NCBI GenBank assembly: GCA_937982605.1
Contig: CALJLC010000384.1
Location: 1 to 9,883 of the forward strand
DNA from: an uncultured Gemmatimonadales bacterium
GTDB lineage: Bacteria > Gemmatimonadota > Gemmatimonadetes > Longimicrobiales > Gaopeijiaceae
Direction: 5' to 3'
DNA: 9,883 nucleotides
How positions within the stretch are numbered: the first letter of the stretch is position 1; the number at the start of each line of letters is the position of its first letter. Below, piece after piece: positions 1-6,698 of the stretch. Position numbers and translations under genes: made by a program. The notes beneath the pieces were generated by a model. It was given only the letters and a program-made list of their open reading frames with translations. It ran no database searches and was not told the origin of the DNA.

Positions 1-237
1 CCGGCCACGCTCGTCACGACCGCGGATCACGACGACCGCGTGGTGCCCGGGCACTCGTTCAAGTTCGCCGCGACGCTCCAGGCCGCTCAGGGATGCGACA
101 ACCCCACGCTCATCCGCATCGAGACCGACGCCGGTCACGGAGCGGGGACGCCGACATCGAAGGCGATCCAGCAGGCCGCCGACATCCTCGCCTTCCGCGC
201 GCACCACCTCGGGATGTTGCTCACGATCATCCCGTGA
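1..237 (+). CDS. Prolyl oligopeptidase family S9A serine peptidase (C-terminal end only)
   Basis: Reading frame 1 is open from the first base to a TGA at 235-237, giving the last 78 residues of a protein whose start lies outside the window. The visible part matches the end of the catalytic alpha/beta-hydrolase domain of prolyl oligopeptidase. It has the TADHDDRVVPGHSFKF segment, which carries the catalytic Asp, and about 35 residues later ETDAGHGAGTPTSK, which carries the catalytic His (His46 of the fragment). The nucleophilic Ser and the beta-propeller would lie upstream. Family members cleave short peptides after proline, and many bacterial ones are exported; location cannot be judged without the N-terminus. 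The stop overlaps the start of the next gene (GTGA), so the two are probably co-transcribed and translationally coupled. Family assignment is firm; substrate is unknown. Confidence 0.93.
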   Translation, partial: PATLVTTADHDDRVVPGHSFKFAATLQAAQGCDNPTLIRIETDAGHGAGTPTSKAIQQAADILAFRAHHLGMLLTIIP

Positions 238-1421
238 GCGGGGTCGACCGCAGGAGCTTCGTGCGCGCGGGAGCGGCGGCCCTCGGGGGACTCGCCGTGG
301 CAGGCGTCGGGTCGGAGCGCGCCGCCGCGGCCACGCCCGGAGGGACCGACGGGCACCGGATCCCGGATCCGGCGCGCTCGCCGGCTCGGCCCGCGCGCGC
401 GCTCGACGTCCTGATCCTCGGGGGCACGAGCTTCCTCGGCCCGCACCAGGTCCACCACGCGCTCGAGCGCGGCCACGCGGTCTCGATCTTCAATCGGGGG
501 CGCACCGAGCCGCGGCTCCACCAAGAGGACTTCGCACGCGTCGAGGAGCTCCTGGGTGACCGGGAGGGCGACCTGTCGGCGCTGGAGGGCCGCCGCTGGG
601 ACGTCGTGATCGACAACTCGACGCGACGGGCCGCGTGGGCCGAGGCGACGGTCTCGCTGCTGCGCGACACCGCGGAGCACTACGTCTTCATCTCCTCGAC
701 GGGCGTCTACTACCCGTACCGCACGCCGGACGTCGACGAGGACGGGCCGGTGCCGCTGGAGGACAGCCGCGGCGGCGAGGACGGCTCGATGACCTACGGG
801 GTCATGAAGGCCCAGGGCGAGGCCGCGGTGCGGGCGGGATTCGGAGATCGGGCCATCGTGCTGCGGCCCGGTCACATCGTCGGGCCCGGAGACACGCAGC
901 CGAACCGCTTCTGCTACTGGACCACGCGCTTCGAGCGCGGTGGGGAGGTGCTCGTGCCGGGCATGCGCTCGGATCCGGTCCAGCTCGTGGACGTGCGGGA
1001 CCTCACCGACTTCCTCTTCCGTCTCGTGGAGACGGGAACGGGCGGCACGTACAACGTCGTCGGCCCCGCGTCTCCCATGACGATGGAGGAGTTCGTGCAC
1101 GGGGTGCGCGCGTGCACCGGCGCGCCCGTCTCCTGGGTCTGGGCGGACGACCACGGCTGGCTGGAGGCCCATGGTCTGACCGGCTTCGTGCCGTGGGTGC
1201 TCCCGGTGGGCGACGAGCTGGCGCACATGCGCGTCCACGGGAGCCGGGCGCTCGCCGCCGGGCTCTCGCATCGCCCCCTCGCGCGCACGGTCTTCGACGT
1301 CATCGAGTGGTGGCACTCGGACGCGGTGCCCTCCGAGGTGCGGGAGGGTGTCCGCTTTCCGCTCACGCCCGAGCGGGAGCGGGAGATGATCACGGCGTGG
1401 CGGAGCCGGGGATCACCATGA
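234..1421 (+). CDS. Tat-exported NAD(P)-binding epimerase/reductase-like protein (atypical extended SDR)
   Basis: The GTG at 234 overlaps the previous stop by four bases and yields a 395-residue protein that begins directly with a twin-arginine signal: DRRSFVRAG at residues 5-13, a small-residue hydrophobic stretch, then an Ala-rich likely cleavage site near residues 30-33. An upstream reading from 93 would add an Arg/His-rich tail lying over the peptidase gene, so it was not chosen. The mature part starts with a Rossmann strand and nucleotide-binding loop, VLILGGTSFLG (about 59-69). It continues with an ISSTGVYYPY segment (about 153-162) and the SDR active-site pair YxxxK (Tyr188, Lys192 in YGVMK). 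A further conserved stretch is PVQLVDVRDL. This GGTxFLG type resembles NAD-dependent epimerase/dehydratases of the CSP41-like group. The substrate is unknown, perhaps a sugar derivative. Export is odd for a nucleotide-dependent enzyme and would require a retained cofactor. Its stop overlaps the next start (ATGA). Confidence 0.88.
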   Translation: MSGVDRRSFVRAGAAALGGLAVAGVGSERAAAATPGGTDGHRIPDPARSPARPARALDVLILGGTSFLGPHQVHHALERGHAVSIFNRGRTEPRLHQEDFARVEELLGDREGDLSALEGRRWDVVIDNSTRRAAWAEATVSLLRDTAEHYVFISSTGVYYPYRTPDVDEDGPVPLEDSRGGEDGSMTYGVMKAQGEAAVRAGFGDRAIVLRPGHIVGPGDTQPNRFCYWTTRFERGGEVLVPGMRSDPVQLVDVRDLTDFLFRLVETGTGGTYNVVGPASPMTMEEFVHGVRACTGAPVSWVWADDHGWLEAHGLTGFVPWVLPVGDELAHMRVHGSRALAAGLSHRPLARTVFDVIEWWHSDAVPSEVREGVRFPLTPEREREMITAWRSRGSP

Positions 1422-2059
1422 CCCCCTCCCCACGCCCTCCGGTCGAGTGCAGCCACCATCACACCGGCATCCATGTCACCGACGTGGACACCGCGATCTC
1501 GTACTGGGTCGAGACGCTCGGCTTCGAGCACTCGTTCAGCTGGGGCGAGCCGCCGTCGATCGCGGGCGTGAAGCTCGGGAGCGCCGAGATCTTCCTTCAG
1601 CGCGGCGAGCCGAATCCGGCGGGCTGCAACCTCTTCTTCCTCGTCGACGACGCCGACGCGCTCTTCTCCTTCCAGCGGGATCGCGGTGCAGAGATCGTGG
1701 TCGAGCCGGCCGACCGCGCATACGGCATCCGCGACTACGCGGTCCGGGATCTGCACGGATACGACATCTCCTTCGGCCACTACATCTACACCGTCGGCGA
1801 TCCGGTGCCGATCGAGCGCGTCGACGTGCCGGTCCGGCTCGAGCGCCGCCTCGCCGCGCTCCTCGCCGATCTGGCGGAGCACAAGCGGATGAGCGTCGAC
1901 TCGTGCCTCGAGGAGATCCTGCTGCACACCTGCGAGCCGCTCGGCGACGGCGTCGCGAGCCCGCACACCGCGAGCCAGCTCCGCCACATCCAGGAGCTCA
2001 AGGCGAAGCACGGCATCGACTACGACTGCCACGCCAGCTATCGCTTCGTCGAGGAGTAG
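1418..2059 (+). CDS. VOC (glyoxalase/bleomycin-resistance fold) protein with C-terminal ribbon-helix-helix-like tail
   Basis: The ATG at 1418 overlaps the epimerase stop (ATGA), giving 213 residues. Residues about 13-125 form one VOC unit. It has a first strand SHHHTGIHVTDVD, a YWVETLGFE helix, the strand segment GSAEIFLQRG, a second half NLFFLVDDADALF and the closing DLHGYDISFGHY. His19 and Glu57 lie where VOC metal ligands are expected, but the usual glutamate in the last strand is Ser118. Metal binding may therefore be absent or altered, as in the binding-protein (bleomycin-resistance-like) members. Residues about 137-175 (VPVRLERRLAALLADLAEHK, then MSVDSCLEEILLHT) look like a strand-helix-turn-helix resembling CopG/ribbon-helix-helix domains. 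A Lys/His-rich tail containing HIQELKAKHGIDYDCH follows. No signal peptide is present, so it is probably cytoplasmic. It could be a binding or regulatory protein rather than an enzyme. The VOC call is firm; the role of the tail is a guess. Confidence 0.87.
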   Translation: MTPSPRPPVECSHHHTGIHVTDVDTAISYWVETLGFEHSFSWGEPPSIAGVKLGSAEIFLQRGEPNPAGCNLFFLVDDADALFSFQRDRGAEIVVEPADRAYGIRDYAVRDLHGYDISFGHYIYTVGDPVPIERVDVPVRLERRLAALLADLAEHKRMSVDSCLEEILLHTCEPLGDGVASPHTASQLRHIQELKAKHGIDYDCHASYRFVEE

Positions 2060-2068
2060 GGCTACTCC
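2053..2068. terminator. Inverted repeat spanning both convergent stop codons (possible weak bidirectional terminator)
   Basis: GGAGTAG at 2053-2059 is the exact reverse complement of CTACTCC at 2062-2068, separated by GG. The TAG stop of the rightward VOC gene and the TAG stop of the leftward isomerase gene are each part of one arm. As RNA this would form at most a 6-base stem with a 4-base loop, and no T-tract follows on either strand. A classical intrinsic terminator is therefore not supported. It is the only hairpin-like element between the two operons. Confidence 0.25.
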
Positions 2069-3060
2069 GAGAACGCCGCGTCGAAGGCGGTGTCCGACGT
2101 CGGGAAGTCGAGGCCGCGCACGAAGGCGCACGCCTCCTCCGCCCCGTGCTCACGGTCCATCCCCGAGTCCTCCCACTCGACGGAGAGCGGGCCGTCGTAT
2201 CCCGCGCGGTTGAGCGCCCGGATCACCTCCTCGAACGGCACGTAGCCCCGCCCGAGCGAGCGGAAGTCCCAGTACCGGTCCCGGTGGCCGAAGGGGAGGT
2301 GTCCGCCGAAGACGCCCGACGGCATCGGCCGGTCGGACCACCAGACGTCCTTCATGTGCGCGTGGTAGATGCGCGCGCCGAAGCGGTGGATGAAGTCGAC
2401 GCAGTCGACGCCCTGGTACGCCAGGTGGCTGGGGTCGTAGTTGAAGCCGAACGCCTCGCGTCCACCGAGCGCGTCGATCGCGCGCTGGGCCGTGGCGATG
2501 TCGAAGGCGATCTCCGTCGGGTGCACCTCGAGCGCGAAGCGGACGCCCACCTCGTCGAAGACGTCGAGGATCGGGCCCCATCGCGCGGCGAAGTCCACGA
2601 AGCCCGCCTCGATCATCGACTCGGGCACCGGCGGGAAGGCGTAGAGCAGGTGCCAGATCGAGCTCCCGGTGAAGCCGTTCACCACCGGCACGCCGAGGTT
2701 GGCGGCGGCCCGCGCGGTCGTCTTCATCTCCTCGGCCGCTCGCGTCCGCACGCCTTCGGGATCCCCGTCGTCCCAGACATGCGCGGGCAGGATCGACTCG
2801 TGCCGCTCGTCGATTCGGTCGCAGACGGCCTGACCGACCAGGTGGTTGCTGACGGCGAAGACGTCGAGCCCGTGCGACGCCAGCAGCTCGCGCCGCTCGA
2901 CGCAGTAGTCGGGATCCTCGGCCGCCTGACCGACGTCGAAGTGGTCGCCCCAGCAGGCGAGCTCGAGGCCGTCGTAGCCCCACGCCGCGGCTTTCTCGGC
3001 GAGCGTCGCGAGGGGAAGGTCGGCCCACTGGCCGGTGAAGAGCGTGACGGGTCGGGTCAT
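2062..3060 (-). CDS. Cytoplasmic TIM-barrel sugar phosphate isomerase/epimerase
   Basis: The ATG at 3060 gives 332 residues, and the protein begins directly with the first barrel strand (PVTLFTGQW) without a signal peptide. It belongs to the xylose isomerase-like / AP endonuclease family 2 TIM barrels. The four expected divalent-metal ligands are visible at the ends of successive strands: Glu178 in ALEVHPTE, Asp209 in FNYDPSHL, His235 in YHAHMKD and Glu295 in SVEWEDSG. Early segments KAAAWGYDGLELACWGDHFD and DVFAVSNHLVG are also typical. Such enzymes isomerise or epimerise sugars or keto-sugars, and some act as lyases or hydratases on 3-keto-glycosides; the substrate is unknown. It is the last gene of the leftward operon, 37 bases after the Gfo/Idh/MocA gene. 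No good ribosome binding site precedes it, and longer in-frame readings would overlap that gene. It may act on the product of the neighbouring oxidoreductase. Confidence 0.92.
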   Translation of the reverse strand: MTRPVTLFTGQWADLPLATLAEKAAAWGYDGLELACWGDHFDVGQAAEDPDYCVERRELLASHGLDVFAVSNHLVGQAVCDRIDERHESILPAHVWDDGDPEGVRTRAAEEMKTTARAAANLGVPVVNGFTGSSIWHLLYAFPPVPESMIEAGFVDFAARWGPILDVFDEVGVRFALEVHPTEIAFDIATAQRAIDALGGREAFGFNYDPSHLAYQGVDCVDFIHRFGARIYHAHMKDVWWSDRPMPSGVFGGHLPFGHRDRYWDFRSLGRGYVPFEEVIRALNRAGYDGPLSVEWEDSGMDREHGAEEACAFVRGLDFPTSDTAFDAAFSE

Positions 3061-3097
3061 GAGGTTTCGTGGTCGTCGGGTGCCGCGTGTCGCGGGC

Positions 3098-4288
3098 TCA
3101 GCTCGCGCTGCCGGGCTCGTAGGCCATCTCGACCCACGCGCCCTCCCTGCTGCTGCGCACCGCCTGGTGGATGAAGTGCACCCCGCGTGCGCCGTCGCGG
3201 ACGTCGGGGTAGTCGAGCGAAGGACCCGCGCCGGCCGCGGACGCGCCGCCGCCGGAGCCGTCGCGTCCGGCGGCGCGGATCGCCGACGCCGCCCCTCGGT
3301 ACACGTTCGCGAACGCCTCGATGAAGCCCTCGGGGTGACCGCCGGGGAGCCTCGTCGCGGCGGCCGCCGCCGGGCCGAGTGCGCCGCTGCCCCGGTGCAG
3401 CACCGTCTCGTCTCCGTGGGGATCGAGCAGCCGGAGCCGGTTCGGCTCCTCCTGACGCCAGTCGAGGCCGCCTTCCGCACCGTAGACGCGGAGGCGAAGG
3501 CCGTTGCGTTCGCCCGTGGCGATCTGCGAGGCGAGCAGGACGGCGCGCACGCCGCCCTCGAGCTCCAGGATCACCGTGGCATCGTCCTCGAGCTTTCGCC
3601 CCTCCACGACCGTTCCGAGGTCGGCGAAGAGGCGGGTGACCTCCAGGCCCGTGACGTAACGGACCAGGTTGTGCGCGTGCGAGCCGATGTCGCCGAGCGC
3701 CGACGAGACGCCCGCGCGCGCCGGATCTCCGCGCCACTCCGCCTGCTTCTGGCCCTCGGCCTCCAGCAGCGTACGCAGCCACCCCTGATGGTACTCCACC
3801 ACCACCTTCCGGAGCGGCCCAAGCGCGCCCGCGCGCACGCGAGCGCGCGCCTCCTTCACCATCGGGTAGCCGGTGTAGTTGTGCGTGACGCAGAAGACGA
3901 GGCCGCTCGCTTCGGTGAGCCGGCACAGCTCGTCGGCGTCCTCGACCGTCGTCGTGAGCGGCTTGTCGCAGATCACGTGGATGCCGCGCTCGAGAAAGGG
4001 CTTCGCCACCGGGTGATGCAGGTGGTTGGGGGTCACGATCGAGACGGCCTCGATCCGCTCGCCTTCGGGAAGCGCGCCCTCCGCTTCGGCCATCGCCTCC
4101 CAGGAGCCGTACGCGCGCCCGGGGGCGATCCCGAGCTTGGCGCCGGTGGCGGCGGACTTCTCCGGGTTCGACGAGAAGGCGCCCGCCACCAGCGCGTACT
4201 CTCCGTCGAGCGCGGCCGCCATCCGATGTACCGCGCCGATGAACGCGTCGGGGCCGCCGCCGACCATCCCGTACCGGATCGGCTTCAC
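3098..4288 (-). CDS. Gfo/Idh/MocA family NAD(P)-dependent oxidoreductase
   Basis: This is a 396-residue protein starting at a GTG (4288). The start is fixed because the next methionine lies inside the first beta strand, just before the nucleotide-binding loop GGGPDAFIG (about 10-18). A second family motif, VICDKPLTTT with Lys109, is the equivalent of the EKP motif. The catalytic segment GDIGSHAHNL carries Asp200 and His204, at the usual acid/base position in the C-terminal sheet domain. No signal peptide is seen, so it should be cytoplasmic. The family oxidises or reduces sugars, inositols and keto-sugars with NAD(P). In 3-keto-glycoside pathways members interconvert a sugar and its 3-keto form, which fits this operon. 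It lies 30 bases after the transporter gene and 37 bases before the isomerase gene. A GAGGGG stretch occurs 11 bases before the GTG, too far to be a strong ribosome binding site. Family is firm; substrate and direction are inferred. Confidence 0.94.
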   Translation of the reverse strand: MKPIRYGMVGGGPDAFIGAVHRMAAALDGEYALVAGAFSSNPEKSAATGAKLGIAPGRAYGSWEAMAEAEGALPEGERIEAVSIVTPNHLHHPVAKPFLERGIHVICDKPLTTTVEDADELCRLTEASGLVFCVTHNYTGYPMVKEARARVRAGALGPLRKVVVEYHQGWLRTLLEAEGQKQAEWRGDPARAGVSSALGDIGSHAHNLVRYVTGLEVTRLFADLGTVVEGRKLEDDATVILELEGGVRAVLLASQIATGERNGLRLRVYGAEGGLDWRQEEPNRLRLLDPHGDETVLHRGSGALGPAAAAATRLPGGHPEGFIEAFANVYRGAASAIRAAGRDGSGGGASAAGAGPSLDYPDVRDGARGVHFIHQAVRSSREGAWVEMAYEPGSAS

Positions 4289-4318
4289 GAGGGCCCGCCC
4301 CTCACGTGCGAGCCGCGG

Positions 4319-5794
4319 TCACGCGCCCGCGGCCCCGGCGGCGTCCCCGATCCGCTCGACCCGGTAGCCGCCCGCGGCGCGGTCGCGCGCGTAGAGCACC
4401 CCGAAGATGAGGGCCAGGATCGCGCACAGCGGCACCACGTAGCGGAAGGAGATCCGGCCGCCGTAGTTGTCGGCTGGGCCGAGGATCGCCTGCGCGTCTC
4501 CGACGAGCCCGGGGTCGACGTCCGAGCTGATGACGGCCCGCAGCGCGTTCGCCGTCGCCGGCGCGGGAAGCTCGCCCTCCTGCTGATAGCCGCGCGCGAC
4601 GACGCGGACGGCGTCCTGCGCCATCTGCACGTCCGGCCCGCTCATCGTCGCCAGCCGGCGCTCCGCGCGCTCGAAGAGCGCGACGGTCTCGGCCGCGGGG
4701 AGCCGCTCGTGCGCGTACCGGTCGGCCACCGCCCCCATCTGGGGCGACGTCAGCAGCCCGACCGTGGCCATGCCCACGGTGCCCATCAGACCGAGCCCGA
4801 GCGCGCCCGAACGGGGGACCCGCTCGGAGACCACGCCGAGCATCGTCGGCCAGAAGTAGCAGACCCCGACGGCGAAGACCGTCGCGGCCGCGAACGTCGC
4901 GGCGGAGCCGGCCGCGTACGAGAGCGCGAGCAGCCCCACACCCGACACGATCGCGGAGGCCAGGAGCAGGCCGGTCGGGCTGAAACGGTGCACGAAAGCC
5001 CCGGCCCGGTAGCGCATGACCGCCATGAGCCCGTTGATCCAGACGAGCACCAGCATACCGGCCATCCCGCCGGCCTCGAGCACGGCGGGTACCCAGCGGT
5101 TCGGGCCCAGCTCGACCGAGGCGGTCATCGCCATCGCGATGAGCATGACCCACATGAGCGGCGTCGCGAACGCGGCGCGGAACATCTCGCCCATGCTCAC
5201 GCCGGCCTCGACGCCCTCGGTGACCGGGAAGGGCTCGCGCAGGATCATCCATCCGTACAGCAGCGTCGGGATCAGGATCAGGCCGATCTTGATCTGCCAG
5301 TCGCCGATCCCCACGGCATCCAGGCCGAACGCCGCGAGACCGCCGAGCACTACGCCGCCCGGGAACCAGACGTGGAACTGGTTGAGCTTCACCGTCTTGT
5401 CGTCCGGGTAGAGCGCGGCGACCAGCGGGTTGCACGCGGCCTCCACGAGGCCGTTGCCCATGGCGATGATCAGCGCGCCGAGGAAGAGCATCCCGAACCC
5501 CCCGGCACCGATCATCGTGATCGCGCCGATCAGGTGGCCGACGAAGGCGAAGCGCAGCAGCGTGCGCATGCCGAGCGAGTCGGCGAGCGGCGCGAAGACG
5601 AGCTGCGAGACGGCGAAGCCCCAGAGCGCCGCGCCGCCGATCCAGCCGACCTGCTCGTTGGTCAGCACGAAGTCCCGCTTGAGCGCGAGCATGACCGCGC
5701 CCACGGTGGCGAAGGCGACCGATGTCGCGACGAGGGCGACGCAGCTGCCCAGGAAGAGGCGGCGCGCGTTGGGGGCGGTGGCGGGAGCGTTCAT
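4319..5794 (-). CDS. MFS transporter, sugar permease-like (fucose/glucose permease type)
   Basis: A 491-residue membrane protein from the ATG at 5794. It shows the hydrophobic segments of a 12-helix major facilitator, with the first at about residues 12-36 and the last at about 451-468. The segment GNGLVEAACNPLVAALYP followed by NQFHVWFPGG resembles sugar:proton symporters of the fucose permease / FHS type. The loop FAPLADSLGMRTLL fits the MFS loop 2-3 motif. Unusually, about 85 mostly hydrophilic residues (roughly 360-447, with helical charged stretches such as FERAERRL) are inserted before the last helix. The gene sits between the dehydrogenase pair and the cytoplasmic oxidoreductase, so import of the oxidised or released sugar across the inner membrane is the likely task. 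Seventy bases separate it from the upstream gene, the longest gap in this operon, and no clear ribosome binding site precedes the ATG. Substrate is unknown. Confidence 0.92.
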   Translation of the reverse strand: MNAPATAPNARRLFLGSCVALVATSVAFATVGAVMLALKRDFVLTNEQVGWIGGAALWGFAVSQLVFAPLADSLGMRTLLRFAFVGHLIGAITMIGAGGFGMLFLGALIIAMGNGLVEAACNPLVAALYPDDKTVKLNQFHVWFPGGVVLGGLAAFGLDAVGIGDWQIKIGLILIPTLLYGWMILREPFPVTEGVEAGVSMGEMFRAAFATPLMWVMLIAMAMTASVELGPNRWVPAVLEAGGMAGMLVLVWINGLMAVMRYRAGAFVHRFSPTGLLLASAIVSGVGLLALSYAAGSAATFAAATVFAVGVCYFWPTMLGVVSERVPRSGALGLGLMGTVGMATVGLLTSPQMGAVADRYAHERLPAAETVALFERAERRLATMSGPDVQMAQDAVRVVARGYQQEGELPAPATANALRAVISSDVDPGLVGDAQAILGPADNYGGRISFRYVVPLCAILALIFGVLYARDRAAGGYRVERIGDAAGAAGA

Positions 5795-5864
5795 GCGTGG
5801 CGTCGGGGCTGAGCGTCGGTGCGGACCGGAGCGGGACGACGCACCGGAGGAGACGAGGCGAGCC

Positions 5865-6698
5865 TCACGTGAGCCCGATGTGGCGCAGCACCTCGGGCGG
5901 AGGCGGGTCCCACCTCTGGAGCGGGATGTTGCCGATGTACTCGAGGTCCTGCATGCCTTCGGGGGTGGTCCAGAAGGCGGTCGAGGTCAGATAGCGAACC
6001 CGGTCGAAGAAGCGCGCGCCGGACTCGTAGCCGGGCGGGGCGTTCTCCTCCCAGCAGATGTCGTCGCAGATGGCGTGCTGCTGTTCGAGCGTCAGCGACC
6101 GGAAGCGGAGGCCGCCCCCGCCGGCCGCTCGGGCCCCGACGCTGCCGAAGCGGACGTCGGCCTCGCGATCGAGCCAGACGAGGCCGCCCCGGATCAGCAC
6201 GAGATCCCGCTCGTTGCCCTCGTACGGCGCGCTCACCCACTCGTCGATGAAGTCGTGCGCGCCGAGCGCGCTCGCCGACGGAGAGCGGTCGTCCGCCGGC
6301 AGGATCACGTCGCACAGGGCCGCGAGCGACTCGAGCTCGTCGGCGGTGAGCGTCCGCTCCCACGGCACGGTGGGCGCGACCAGATCGGGGTCCCAGGCGG
6401 TACCGGCGGCCTTCGGGTTGCTCGTCGGAGCCGGAGCGCCGACGTCCACGCCCTGCTCGCCCGGCGCGCACTGCGTCAGCGTCGGCGCCGCGGCGGCGAT
6501 CGCGAGGACCTTGAGCGCCTGGCGACGGTCCATCGGGAGCGCGCCGGCCGCGGCCGAGCGGGCCGGATCCGTGTGGGGGGCACACCCCCGTGCGTCGTCC
6601 GGGGCCCCGGCCTCGCCCTCGGTGGCACGCACGACCGGCAGCTCGATGCCCCGCCGCTCCCTCGGGTCGCCCCCCCTCCCCCGACGGTCGTCGCTCAT
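5865..6698 (-). CDS. Gluconate 2-dehydrogenase subunit 3-like protein with Tat signal (small subunit of GMC dehydrogenase)
   Basis: The ATG at 6698 overlaps the stop of the GMC gene (ATGA) and is preceded by AGAGGAG at a 6-base spacing, so 277 residues from here is preferred. The first 55 residues are Arg/Gly/Ala/Pro-rich and look disordered. A twin-arginine signal follows: MDRRQALKVLAIAAAAP at 56-72, then TLTQCAP. Starting at the internal ATG (6533) would give a conventional 222-residue Tat protein, but no ribosome binding site is seen there. The rest fits the gluconate_2-dh3 family: TLTADELESLAALCDVILPADD near the start of the mature part, then GAHDFIDEWV, LTLEQQHAICDDICW and a C-terminal FWTTPEGMQDLEYIGN. 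In known dehydrogenases of this type the small subunit carries the Tat signal and takes the folded FAD subunit across the membrane. Pairing with the adjacent GMC gene is strongly supported by gene order. The start site is the main uncertainty. Confidence 0.88.
   Translation of the reverse strand: MSDDRRGRGGDPRERRGIELPVVRATEGEAGAPDDARGCAPHTDPARSAAAGALPMDRRQALKVLAIAAAAPTLTQCAPGEQGVDVGAPAPTSNPKAAGTAWDPDLVAPTVPWERTLTADELESLAALCDVILPADDRSPSASALGAHDFIDEWVSAPYEGNERDLVLIRGGLVWLDREADVRFGSVGARAAGGGGLRFRSLTLEQQHAICDDICWEENAPPGYESGARFFDRVRYLTSTAFWTTPEGMQDLEYIGNIPLQRWDPPPPEVLRHIGLT

Noticed and set aside
93..233. Longer N-terminus for the epimerase-like protein starting at 93
   Set aside because: It would overlap the peptidase gene by 145 bases and place an Arg/His-rich segment before a clean Tat signal; the GTG at 234 with the GTGA overlap is better.
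1447..3174. A 575-codon + strand frame crossing the convergent junction
   Set aside because: It overlaps the VOC gene in another frame and then runs antisense to the isomerase gene; the Arg-rich low-complexity translation has no recognisable feature.
3035..5812. A 925-codon + strand open frame opposite the Gfo/Idh/MocA and MFS genes
   Set aside because: It is rich in Arg, His, Glu, Ala and Gly without any motif and lies exactly antisense to two genes with clear family motifs. Long antisense frames like this are expected from GC-biased third positions.
5795..5864. Gap before the MFS gene as a site for an internal promoter or small RNA
   Set aside because: In 70 bases no -35/-10 pair, hairpin with T-tract or small ORF with a ribosome site could be recognised.
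5864..5873. CTCACGTGAG palindrome at the end of the subunit 3-like gene, as a possible operator
   Set aside because: It is a short 10-base palindrome partly inside coding sequence. CACGTG also occurs inside genes (for example near 3974 and 7563), so there is no sign of regulatory specificity.
6458..6472. TLTQC in the small dehydrogenase subunit as a lipobox
   Set aside because: Gln directly before the Cys does not fit the usual Gly/Ala/Ser at that position, so lipidation was not called; the exported isomerase has a proper LAGC lipobox for contrast.
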